DNA from: Desulfonatronum thiodismutans
Lineage (GTDB): Bacteria > Desulfobacterota > Desulfovibrionia > Desulfovibrionales > Desulfonatronaceae
Length of the DNA: 64,000 bases
NCBI RefSeq assembly: GCF_000717475.1
Contig: NZ_JPIK01000018.1
Coordinates: 1-64,000 of the forward strand
Direction of reading: 5' to 3'
Shown here: positions 38,830 to 46,726 of the stretch, one piece after another
Layout of the letters: each line of letters starts with the position of its first letter
Numbering within the stretch: the stretch's first letter is position 1
The notes under the pieces: model-generated
The model's input: the letters and a program-made list of their open reading frames with translations, nothing else
What the model was told of the DNA's origin: nothing
The model's database searches: none
Program-made: the position numbers and the translations under genes

Positions 38830-39858
38830 TCACGCCGGTGAATAATCCATTCGTCGGCGCATGGGGGTGAATCCCGCGCCCTCGACGATGGCCCGCAGAT
38901 CCTCCTCGGGGAGCAGGAAGCGGACCCCGGCGGCGGCGACGACGTTTTCCTCGATCATGGTCGACCCCATGTCGTCCGCGCCCCAGTGCAGGGCCATCTG
39001 GCCCACCAGGGGGCCCTGGGTGACCCAGGAAGCCTGGATGTGCGGGACGTTGTCCAGATAGAGACGGCTGAGGGCCAGAAACTTCAGGTATTCCACGGAA
39101 GAGGCTTCGGGGACGTCGATCTGGGTGTTGCGGGGCTGAAAGGTCCAGGGAATGAACGCGGTGAATCCGCCGGTTTGGTCCTGCAGGTCGCGCAGCTTTC
39201 CCAGGTGCTCCAACCGATCTTCGATCCTTTCCCCGTGCCCGAACATCATGGTCGCCGTGGTCTTCAATCCCTGACGGTGGGCGCATTCCATGACTTCCAG
39301 CCATTTGGCGGCGGAGCATTTATGGGGCGAGATCCGGGTGCGGACGTGGTCCACCAGAATTTCCGCCCCTCCGCCGGGAATGGAATCCAGGCCCGCCGCG
39401 GCAAGGCGGGCCACCACTTCGGCTACGCTCATGCCGGATGTCTCGGACAAAAACACGATCTCCGGGGGGGAGAAGCCGTGTACGGCCACTTCCGGAAATT
39501 CCCGCTTCAGAAACGTGAGCATGATCCGGTAGAAATCCAGGCTCAATTCCGGGTTCATCCCGCCCTGGAGCAGGATCTGTCGCCCGCCGAGCTCCATGGT
39601 TTCCCGAACCTTCACGCCCAGTTCGTCCAGTCCCAGGACATAGCCTTCGGCATGGCCCGGCGGTCGAAAGAAGGCGCAAAATCGGCACCCGGACACGCAG
39701 ATGTTGGTGTAGTTGATGTTTCTGTCCACGATATACGTGACCACGGCCTGGGGATGCAGGGCCGTCCTTTCGGCATGGGCCAGGGCCCCGATTTCGATGA
39801 CGTTCGAATCGTTCCAGAGTCCCAGGGCTTCCGCCGCGCTGATGCGTTGTTCCGCCAT
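38830..39858 (-). CDS. mqnC: Cyclic dehypoxanthine futalosine synthase
   Basis: Radical SAM enzyme of the futalosine pathway to menaquinone. The Fe-S motif CX3CX2C is in NICVSGCRFCAF (Cys 54, 58, 61). YIVDRNINYTN before it, and GGFTAFIPWTFQPRNT and GADDMGSTMIEENVV after it, are typical of MqnC rather than MqnE. Length is 342 residues, standard. ATG 39858 was chosen because the family start AEQRISAAEAL follows; in-frame sequence upstream is not conserved. Other mqn genes are not in the window. It is divergent from the CoA-binding protein gene. Confidence 0.9.
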   Translation of the reverse strand: MAEQRISAAEALGLWNDSNVIEIGALAHAERTALHPQAVVTYIVDRNINYTNICVSGCRFCAFFRPPGHAEGYVLGLDELGVKVRETMELGGRQILLQGGMNPELSLDFYRIMLTFLKREFPEVAVHGFSPPEIVFLSETSGMSVAEVVARLAAAGLDSIPGGGAEILVDHVRTRISPHKCSAAKWLEVMECAHRQGLKTTATMMFGHGERIEDRLEHLGKLRDLQDQTGGFTAFIPWTFQPRNTQIDVPEASSVEYLKFLALSRLYLDNVPHIQASWVTQGPLVGQMALHWGADDMGSTMIEENVVAAAGVRFLLPEEDLRAIVEGAGFTPMRRRMDYSPA

Positions 39859-39984
39859 TTCAATTCCCGCCCTCGTGCTGTTGATTCGCAACAACCGTAA
39901 CTGTTTACTTGCCCAAAATCGTGAGGTAGACCTTTTTCGGTTCAACTCGCCGCCCAGCGGCTTGTCCCTCAAAGGAGTCCTCAC

Positions 39985-40401
39985 ATGCTCAATCTCGCTG
40001 AGCTAGCCGCCCGTCTGGCTCAGGTCAAGACCATCGCCGTGCTCGGGGCCAAGGACGTCCCAGGGCGTCCCGTGGACCGGGTCGGCCGGTACCTGATCAA
40101 CAGCGGTTTCACCATTTTCCCCGTTCACCCCGTTCGCAAGGACGTCTGGGGATTGCCCACCTATGCCCGGCTCCGCGATATTCCCGAACCCATCGACCTC
40201 GTGGACGTTTTTCGCGCTCCCCAGTTCTGCGCGGATCATGCCCGGGAATGCCTGGAACTGTCTCCTTTGCCCGGAATATTCTGGATGCAGACCGGCATAA
40301 CCAACCACGAAGCCCGTGAATTGCTTGAGGCGGCCGGCGTGCATGTGGTTGAAGACCTTTGCCTGATGATTGAACACCAACGCCTTGCCGACCATGGATA
40401 A
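39985..40401 (+). CDS. CoA-binding domain protein (YccU-like)
   Basis: A 138-residue single-domain Rossmann protein. TIAVLGAKDVPGRPVDRVGRYLINSGF is the nucleotide-binding start, followed by VHPVRKDVWGLPTY, DLVDVFRAPQF and GIFWMQTGI with VVEDLCLMIEHQRL, the pattern of the CoA-binding family related to the N-terminal part of succinyl-CoA synthetase. The biological role is unknown. AAAGGAG lies seven bases before the ATG. Its stop overlaps the start of the next gene. Confidence 0.87.
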   Translation: MLNLAELAARLAQVKTIAVLGAKDVPGRPVDRVGRYLINSGFTIFPVHPVRKDVWGLPTYARLRDIPEPIDLVDVFRAPQFCADHARECLELSPLPGIFWMQTGITNHEARELLEAAGVHVVEDLCLMIEHQRLADHG

Positions 40402-40855
40402 TCCAAAGGAAAACGCCGCGTTCACCTGTCTGCGCTGCGGCGGTTGCTGCCAGGGCGAAGGAGGCATCGTGCTCACCGAAACCGACGTGGACCGCCTTTG
40501 CGGCCATTTGGGCATGGAGCGCCAGGCTTTTGCCGCCGCCTACGTGGAGACGGTCGGCGGCAAGAATCGGTTGCGGACCGACGCCAAAGGATGGTGCATC
40601 TTCTTCGCCGAGGGCTGCTCCGTGCATCCGGCCAAACCCACGATCTGTCGCGCCTGGCCTTTTTTTCGGGGCAACATGGTGGACGCGACAAGTTGGGAAA
40701 TGGCCCAGGACGCCTGCCCGGGCATCAATCCCGGACCGGGGCATGTCGAGTTCGTCGCCCAGGGAGAGACGTATCTGCGGAGCCTGGAGGTGGAACCGTC
40801 CTCGGATGTCGGCCCGAATGCCCTGCGCGGGAGGGATGCGCAAGACGCCTCCTGA
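40394..40855 (+). CDS. YkgJ-family cysteine cluster protein
   Basis: A 153-residue protein with the YkgJ zinc or iron-sulfur cluster pattern: CLRCGGCC near the N-terminus (Cys 12, 15, 18, 19), then WCIFFAEGCSVHPAKPTICRAWPFF with further Cys. The function of the family is not settled. ATG 40394 overlaps the preceding stop by eight bases; no ribosome site is clear, so coupled translation is likely. It precedes the J-protein gene by 50 bases on the same strand. Confidence 0.82.
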   Translation: MDNPKENAAFTCLRCGGCCQGEGGIVLTETDVDRLCGHLGMERQAFAAAYVETVGGKNRLRTDAKGWCIFFAEGCSVHPAKPTICRAWPFFRGNMVDATSWEMAQDACPGINPGPGHVEFVAQGETYLRSLEVEPSSDVGPNALRGRDAQDAS

Positions 40856-40905
40856 TCGCCCCTGGCCGCATGACCTGAAGTCACTCTTCCCGGACCGGTT
40901 CAGCC

Positions 40906-41736
40906 ATGTCTTTGAATCGCAGCTACAAAATCCTGGGCGTCTCGCCCAGCGCCACCCTGGAAGACGTCAAAAAGGCCTTCCGCAAGCTGGCCTTTGCCTA
41001 TCATCCGGATCTGCATCCGGACATGCCCGACGCATCCCGCCGGTTTCAGGAACTGAACGAGGCCTACATCACGGTTTCCCGCCATCTGGAAACCCAATCC
41101 GAAGCCGCTGGTCAACCGCCTCCGGGACCGAAAAGCCGCCGTCCACAAGCCGACGGCAAGCGACCCAAAGACGCTCAAGAAACGCCGGGCGGCGCTTCGC
41201 CAGGTGCTTCGACGGGCGCATCGGAAAGCGATTGGTTCTCCAGTTCCCGCTACGCCAAGACTGCCCACTCCCGCTATCGCCGCCAAGCGGCGTACCAGCG
41301 GGAGGATCTGCTTAAGGATCTGCTCAAGGACCCCTTCGCCCGTCAGGTCTATGAAGACATCTACAGTCAGGTTCGAGGAACGGGACGCGAACGGACCGCG
41401 GCGTCCGCCGAGGAACATGCCAAGAAGGTGCTGCGCGTGGAATGGGGGGATCGCAAGCTGGAGCTGGACTTCTCCCGAAGCCTCAAGGACCGCGTTGGAA
41501 GCTGGCTGCGCCGACAGTTGGACGACGAACAGACGGTCTCCTTTCCCCGCCGCCAACTTTTTCCCGGCAAACACGTCCGCATCCAGATCCAACAAGGCTG
41601 GCGCGGCCCTGCCACCACCCTGGACGTGGCCCTGCCGCCGGACTTCATCCCTGGCCAACCCGTCCGGCTTAAAGGCAAAGGCCGCAAGATCGGCCCCTGG
41701 CAAGGCGACCTCTATCTGCGTATTCTGCCGAAGTAG
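40906..41736 (+). CDS. DnaJ-domain co-chaperone
   Basis: A 276-residue J-protein. The J domain covers about residues 4-62 ([18 protein letters not shown], intact HPD at 33-35, then [11 protein letters not shown]). A Pro/Gly/Ala-rich linker (about 65-120) follows, then a C-terminal region with [14 protein letters not shown] and [23 protein letters not shown], which resembles a DnaJ C-terminal substrate domain; no zinc-finger CxxCxGxG repeats are present. The HPD motif should stimulate an Hsp70 ATPase. It is the first gene of a co-directional run with a GrpE-like factor and an Hsp70, which are its likely partners. Confidence 0.85.
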   Translation: MSLNRSYKILGVSPSATLEDVKKAFRKLAFAYHPDLHPDMPDASRRFQELNEAYITVSRHLETQSEAAGQPPPGPKSRRPQADGKRPKDAQETPGGASPGASTGASESDWFSSSRYAKTAHSRYRRQAAYQREDLLKDLLKDPFARQVYEDIYSQVRGTGRERTAASAEEHAKKVLRVEWGDRKLELDFSRSLKDRVGSWLRRQLDDEQTVSFPRRQLFPGKHVRIQIQQGWRGPATTLDVALPPDFIPGQPVRLKGKGRKIGPWQGDLYLRILPK

Positions 41737-41758
41737 GGGCGGTTCGCGAACCGCCCCT
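41735..41758. repeat. Perfect 24-base palindrome overlapping the J-protein stop
   Basis: The half-site AGGGGCGGTTCG is followed by its exact complement, CGAACCGCCCCT. The TAG stop of the J-protein gene (41734-41736) overlaps the first bases of the palindrome. A second, closely related palindrome at 46704-46726 overlaps the TAG stop of another gene in the same manner. It may act as a terminator, but the T tract is weak. Confidence 0.6.
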
Positions 41759-41825
41759 CCACCTGACCGCGCTCGTGCCACCCTCCAACCGTGAACCCCA
41801 AAACCATCCATTATGGAGAAGTGAT

Positions 41826-42395
41826 TTGTTTTCCTTTTTCAAGAAAAAGCCCGATCCGTTGGAACCGATCCGCGCCGAACTCCAAGACCGGATAGATTCC
41901 TTGGGTGAACGATTCGAGGCCTCGTTGGAACGTATCGACGAAGCCCTGCGCAAGACGGCCACCCAGGTTCGCCGTCAGGGCGTGGCCCTGGACATGATCC
42001 GGGAGTCCCAAGAGCAAAAGTTGGATGCGGTGTACGCCCTGCTTGCCGAACGCCAGGACAGTGGGCAGCAGGAACTTTTGGCCTTTGCCGAGGCATTTGT
42101 CCGTTACATCGCGCACCAGGACGGCGGGGACGAGTCCCTGCGCCAAGCAGAAAACAAGTTCAGCATGTTCCTGGAGTCCCAGGGCATTGAAATCATCTGG
42201 GATCTGCACGAGGCGTTTGACGACGCCCGGCATCAAGCCTGCGACACCCGCGACGATCCAGGTTTTCCGGACGCGACCGTCCTGGATGTGGTCCGGCCAG
42301 GTTTCCTGGTTGGTGGACATACCAACCCTCCTGCCCTGGTTGTGGTCAACAAGCGCACCTCTCATCTCAGCATCCTGCACGGAGAAGATTCATGA
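41826..42395 (+). CDS. GrpE-like nucleotide exchange factor
   Basis: A 189-residue protein with a long N-terminal coiled coil (about 15-75) and a C-terminal beta-rich head. The head reads HQACDTRDDPGFPDATVLDVVRPGFLVGG, then PALVVVNKR, which parallels the GrpE end with its HxAV, GTVxEVxxxGY and RPAxVxV pattern. It should release ADP from the adjacent Hsp70; the match to GrpE is distant. The start is TTG 41826 (FSFFKKK follows), chosen because GGAG lies seven bases upstream. Its stop overlaps the Hsp70 start by four bases, so the two are coupled. Confidence 0.72.
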   Translation: MFSFFKKKPDPLEPIRAELQDRIDSLGERFEASLERIDEALRKTATQVRRQGVALDMIRESQEQKLDAVYALLAERQDSGQQELLAFAEAFVRYIAHQDGGDESLRQAENKFSMFLESQGIEIIWDLHEAFDDARHQACDTRDDPGFPDATVLDVVRPGFLVGGHTNPPALVVVNKRTSHLSILHGEDS

Positions 42396-44140
42396 CTTCC
42401 ATTTTCGGCATTGATCTCGGCACTACCAATTCCTGCATCAGTCTGCTTCGGGACGGCAAGCCCGAAGTCATCCCGGTGGACGGGTCCCCCATCGTCCCTT
42501 CGGTGGTCAGTTTTGACGGAGATTCGGTCATCGTGGGCCAACGCGCCCGGAATCGCGCCCTGCTGTACCCGGAGCAGACCATCGCCTCCATCAAACGGCG
42601 CATGGGTGATCCAGGCCCCGTTGAAATCGCGGGAAAATCCTATTCACCGGAGCAGGTTTCAGCCCATATTCTGACCTACCTCAAGGAACAGGCCGAAAGC
42701 CAGTTGGACGAAGAGGTGAACAATGTGGTGATCACCGTGCCGGCCTATTTTTCAGACGCCCAGCGCCGGGCCACGCGCGCGTCGGGCGAACTTGCCGGGC
42801 TGAAGGTGGAGCGGATCATCAACGAGCCCAGCGCGGCGGCCTTGTTCTACAACCACCTCCAATTGGACGAACCAGTCGGCAACGGCGAGCAGTTGGCCGT
42901 GGTCTACGACCTGGGCGGAGGGACCTTCGATGTGTCCGTCCTGCGCATCGGCGAGATCACCGAAGTTCTGGCCAGCACGGGCAACACCCGCCTGGGCGGG
43001 GACGACTTTGACCAGAAAATTCTGGAGTTTTGCGTCGACCATATCAAAACAAAGCATCATCTCGACCCTCGCCCCCACCGCCCAGCCATGGCCCGGCTCC
43101 TGGCCGCGGCCGAACGGGCCAAGATCGGCTTGTCCACGGTGCCTTACGTCCGGATCGAAGAAGCCCTGCTGCCTGTGGGAGGCGACAATACCATCGACAT
43201 TAGCCTGGAACTGTCCCGGGAGCGATTCGAGGACATGATCCAGGACTATCTGGATGCCACTCGGGACGAGGTGAACAAGGCCCTGGGCGAAGCCAGTCTG
43301 AGCGCCGCGGACATTCATCAGGTCCTGTTGGTGGGGGGCTGCACCCGGATCCCGGCGGTGATCCGGCTCATGGACGAAATGTTCGGCCCTTCCCGCAAGC
43401 CCCCGGTGGATCCGGACCTGTGCGTGGCCAAAGGCGCGGCCATCCAGGGCGGGATCATCACCGGGCAGTCCTGCGAACACGTTTTCATCGACGTTACGGC
43501 TCATTCATTGGGAACGGCGGCGTTGGCCGGAGAGTTCGAACGACGACTGCAAGTGGTTCCGATCATTCCCCGGAATACCCAGGTTCCGGTGCGGCGTTCC
43601 GAGTTATTCTACACCGTTGCTCCGGAGCAGGACGAGGTCAATGTCACGGTTTACCAGGGTGAGTCACGGGAACCGGAAGAGTGCGAGTTGATCGGCAAGA
43701 TCGGCCTGCGATTGGCCCCGGCCCCGGCCCATTGCCCGATTCTCATCGAATACGCCTACGACCTGGACGGCATCATCCACGTCCGCGTGGAGCAGAAGGG
43801 CTACAGCAAGATGAAGGAAGCAAACCTGGATTCCCGACGGCGGGGGCAGCAGTTCGGGGACGTGCTGGAAGACGAGGTTATCGACCTGGATCTGGATGAT
43901 CTGGAGGAGGACGGCGGCGAGCCCGACGACGCGGAAACGTCTCCGCAACTCTTGAACTATATCCTCCAAAAAGCCCGCAATGCCTTGGAGCAACTGCGAA
44001 ACGACGGCAACACCGAGGCGGGCGATCTGCTGAAGTTGATCACGGCCTATGAACAGGCCCTGGGGGGCGAGGACGACGACGCAGTGGAAGAGGCTGAGGA
44101 ACGGTTGTTGGACTTTCTGGATGAACTGAAAGCTGATTAG
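42392..44140 (+). CDS. Accessory Hsp70 (DnaK-family) chaperone
   Basis: A 582-residue Hsp70. Nucleotide-binding motifs are intact: GIDLGTTNSCISL, DLGGGTFDVSVLRIG and VLLVGGCTRIPAV. Substrate-binding beta elements follow (RNTQVPVRRSELFYTV, then VNVTVYQGES). The C-terminal lid is short and very acidic (LDLDDLEEDGGEPDDAE) and there is no EEVD-like tail; the protein is 40-60 residues shorter than housekeeping DnaK. It sits between a GrpE-like gene (four-base overlap) and a 705-residue unknown, in a cassette with its own J-protein, so it looks like a specialised paralogue. The client is unknown. Confidence 0.88.
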   Translation: MTSIFGIDLGTTNSCISLLRDGKPEVIPVDGSPIVPSVVSFDGDSVIVGQRARNRALLYPEQTIASIKRRMGDPGPVEIAGKSYSPEQVSAHILTYLKEQAESQLDEEVNNVVITVPAYFSDAQRRATRASGELAGLKVERIINEPSAAALFYNHLQLDEPVGNGEQLAVVYDLGGGTFDVSVLRIGEITEVLASTGNTRLGGDDFDQKILEFCVDHIKTKHHLDPRPHRPAMARLLAAAERAKIGLSTVPYVRIEEALLPVGGDNTIDISLELSRERFEDMIQDYLDATRDEVNKALGEASLSAADIHQVLLVGGCTRIPAVIRLMDEMFGPSRKPPVDPDLCVAKGAAIQGGIITGQSCEHVFIDVTAHSLGTAALAGEFERRLQVVPIIPRNTQVPVRRSELFYTVAPEQDEVNVTVYQGESREPEECELIGKIGLRLAPAPAHCPILIEYAYDLDGIIHVRVEQKGYSKMKEANLDSRRRGQQFGDVLEDEVIDLDLDDLEEDGGEPDDAETSPQLLNYILQKARNALEQLRNDGNTEAGDLLKLITAYEQALGGEDDDAVEEAEERLLDFLDELKAD

Positions 44141-44159
44141 GATTCAAGGCGGGAGCGAT

Positions 44160-46277
44160 ATGGCCAAAAAACGGACCAAGCCGTCCAAGAAAGGCAAAAA
44201 GCAAAAGCACGCCCAGCAGTCCAGGCCGGAATCCAAGCTGCGCCATTATTGGCAGGAGGGAAAATGGGACGGATTCGTGGCCATGTATCTGCGCCGCCAC
44301 GCCGAACCGCTGCCCCAGGACCTCCACGACCGCTGGGGGGATGCGGTATTCAACCTGCTGGTGCAAACGCTGTTCGTGGACCGGACTCCGAACATGTTGC
44401 CGTCCCTGTTCGAAATGCTGCGTTCAGGCCCAGTTTTGCCAGGGGAAGTCCAGGCCTGTCTGGAATTGACGGCGCTTTACCACCGCTCCCTGGATACCGA
44501 TGTTTCATCTGTCGAGTTAGAGGCCGTTCCAGCGGACCTGCCTGCGCCTTTCGGCACCCTGCGCGCCGCGATGATCGAGGCTCGGGAAACCGCCCTTCGA
44601 GACGCACGGGAAGTCGCTGAACGGGGGCTGCCCAAGCGGGCCACGGACCAGGGCGTCAAAGCGCTCAAGGGATTTGTGCAAAGTTGCGAAAAACTGCGCG
44701 AGGTCGGGTTTCAGTCCCGGACCATCAGCACATACAAGACCCTGGAGAAGCATGCCAAGGCCTTGTCCTCCCCGCTTGTGGCCGCGGGCAAAAGAAACAT
44801 TGCCGTGGACCTGCAAGTCCTGGTCGGGATCTGCAAACATCTTTTTGAGCTTCAACGCGAGGGGGAGTCGGCCTCGGCGTTGCAAGTCCTGGGGATGCTC
44901 ACCCGCAACAAATTCACCTTCACCGACCATCCCGCGCTGTATGGCCTGGTCGACATGCTCCTGGATCAGGCCGGTCGATCGCTAGGTCCAGGGGTTCGGG
45001 CCGAACTCCAGCGTTCTTTGCGCCTGCTATATCCATCCAGGCTCAATCCAACCGCGCGGTCCGCCCCCCGGTCTCAGGCGATCCAGGCCGCCTTCCTGGA
45101 CTATATTTCCACGCACGGAATCCCGCGGGGCCTGGTGCTGCACCATGTCTGCGTCCGTCTGCTGCGGACGGATGTCTGGTCGATCCGGGAGCGCTACGTC
45201 CTGACGGCGCTGGGCATCAAGGCCCTGAGCGATCTTGCCGCGTCAAGAAGCCCTCTGCCCTTTGAGCAGGATGATTCCGAGATGGACGATGTGCGGACGA
45301 ACATACCCGCCTGGCTGCGCGACATGGTTGACATCCATGAGCGGCTGAGCATCCAGAACCAGTCCAGGAGGCTTCCGTTTACACTTTGGGACGAGATGGT
45401 GAGGGCGGCCTCGTTTGACTTTCTCGAAAGACAAGTCCGTTTCCTGCGTGAACTTGCTTCTCCACCCCGGTTTCCGAATATCAGTCTGCTCCATCTTGCG
45501 GAACTGGCCGAGGAGGTCTTTTCCGTCAAAGAGGCCAAAGCGCTCATGGACAAATTGGCCGGCGACCGGAATCAGCAGGCCATGACCCTGAGTGAAAAGG
45601 ACTGTGAAGATCTTGTTGGAGGTCTGGACTTTTCAGAGGCCGCCGAGGAAGCCCTGGAAGCTTGGCGGCCGTACTTGGAAGGCCCTTCCTGGTCGCGGCT
45701 CCTGGATGCAGCGGCAACAGCCGTCGTTGATCGCACCATTAGCATGGAGTCCGCCAATCCGTTCTTTCGGATGCTTTTGGGGAGCAGGCCCGATGAGAAT
45801 TTCCTGCGTTACATGGCGGATAATCTGCCTGATACCGCCCCGCTTTCCGGATTTTTCCGCATGATCAGCCAAACCGGCTTTGATACCCTGCCCAAGGGCA
45901 AGAAGCAGGCTGCAGCGTTTTTTACGGGCTTCCCACCGCCGGGGCTGGCGGTCAAGTTGCTCATGTTGATGCTGTCCTGGCGAGGAGGGTCGGTGGTCAG
46001 CAGGCAATTCCTGCTGGACGTGATTTTCCGCATCCCGGAGGAGCTTACCTGCCGGAACGAATGGCTGCGGGTGGTCACTGAACTGGAGGACTTCGGACGC
46101 AAGGAGATGTTCCCTGAGCTGCTGGCCTTCTGGGGCGAGCGAGGCTGGGTCGCCGATCCTCCCAGCGCGGACTTCAAGGAAGCGCTGGTCCTCGTCCAAA
46201 AAAATCTGCTTCCCAAAACCACGCCAAAGCAAAGGCGACAAGCCATCCAGCGCAAAAAGCAGCGAACCCTTTTCTAA
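44160..46277 (+). CDS. Large helical protein of unknown function in the Hsp70 cassette
   Basis: I do not recognise this 705-residue protein. The first 25 residues are very Lys-rich (KKRTKPSKKGKKQKH) and the C-terminus is likewise basic (TTPKQRRQAIQRKKQRTLF), suggesting nucleic-acid or ribosome contact. The body is predicted to be alpha-helical, with many Leu/Ala/Arg repeats, no signal peptide, no membrane segment and no catalytic motif I can name. GGGAG lies upstream of the ATG. It follows the Hsp70 by 19 bases and precedes a J-like gene by 11 bases, so it is in the same operon and may be a client, adaptor or scaffold for the chaperone. That role is inference. Confidence 0.75.
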   Translation: MAKKRTKPSKKGKKQKHAQQSRPESKLRHYWQEGKWDGFVAMYLRRHAEPLPQDLHDRWGDAVFNLLVQTLFVDRTPNMLPSLFEMLRSGPVLPGEVQACLELTALYHRSLDTDVSSVELEAVPADLPAPFGTLRAAMIEARETALRDAREVAERGLPKRATDQGVKALKGFVQSCEKLREVGFQSRTISTYKTLEKHAKALSSPLVAAGKRNIAVDLQVLVGICKHLFELQREGESASALQVLGMLTRNKFTFTDHPALYGLVDMLLDQAGRSLGPGVRAELQRSLRLLYPSRLNPTARSAPRSQAIQAAFLDYISTHGIPRGLVLHHVCVRLLRTDVWSIRERYVLTALGIKALSDLAASRSPLPFEQDDSEMDDVRTNIPAWLRDMVDIHERLSIQNQSRRLPFTLWDEMVRAASFDFLERQVRFLRELASPPRFPNISLLHLAELAEEVFSVKEAKALMDKLAGDRNQQAMTLSEKDCEDLVGGLDFSEAAEEALEAWRPYLEGPSWSRLLDAAATAVVDRTISMESANPFFRMLLGSRPDENFLRYMADNLPDTAPLSGFFRMISQTGFDTLPKGKKQAAAFFTGFPPPGLAVKLLMLMLSWRGGSVVSRQFLLDVIFRIPEELTCRNEWLRVVTELEDFGRKEMFPELLAFWGERGWVADPPSADFKEALVLVQKNLLPKTTPKQRRQAIQRKKQRTLF

Positions 46278-46288
46278 AGAGACATACC

Positions 46289-46675
46289 ATGTTTGAAAAA
46301 TGCACCCGCACCCTTCGTGTTTCCCCGGACGCCACGACGGAGGAAGTCAGGCAGGCCTTCGTCAAGCTGGCCAGACGCTGGCCGCCGGAGCATTTTCCGG
46401 CCCGGTTCACGGAAATCAAGCACTGCGCCGACTTGCTGAACCTGGAAGATTCGGTCGTGGAGGAATTGCTGACCAGGATCGTGAAATCCGATGTGATTGA
46501 TCTGTTTGTCGGACTCTTGCCCGAATCCGCCGACGCCTCGGAGGACGTCGCGGCGGCCGCCTCGGAATTCGACCTTCCCGCGTTCATGGAGCTGCTCAAC
46601 CCGGGACGGCGGCGCCAGATCATGTTGGGTTGTCTGGACAATATCCCGGATGGGGCGGCGTTTTATCGGAGGTGA
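46289..46675 (+). CDS. Degenerate J-domain-like protein lacking HPD
   Basis: A 128-residue protein. The first 50 residues follow the J-domain pattern (CTRTLRVSPDATTEEVRQAFVKLARRW, then FTEIKHCADLL), but the position of HPD reads PPE, so stimulation of Hsp70 ATPase is unlikely. J-like proteins without HPD act as regulators or decoys of true J-proteins in other systems. The remaining 75 residues are helical and acidic with no known domain. It is the last gene of the Hsp70 cassette. Assignment as J-like rests on pattern alone. Confidence 0.6.
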   Translation: MFEKCTRTLRVSPDATTEEVRQAFVKLARRWPPEHFPARFTEIKHCADLLNLEDSVVEELLTRIVKSDVIDLFVGLLPESADASEDVAAAASEFDLPAFMELLNPGRRRQIMLGCLDNIPDGAAFYRR

Positions 46676-46703
46676 GGGAAAGGTGGATTTTGGGGCTGTT
46701 TTT

Positions 46704-46726
46704 GGGGCGGGTTTGAAACCCGCCCC
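46704..46726. repeat. GC palindrome at the 3' end of the sigma-54 activator gene
   Basis: Arms GGGGCGGGTTT and AAACCCGCCCC pair exactly around one base. On the minus strand it follows the TAG stop of the activator gene (46728-46726), overlapping it by one base, just as the related palindrome at 41735-41758 follows the J-protein stop. It lies between convergent genes and could serve as a bidirectional terminator. Confidence 0.6.
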
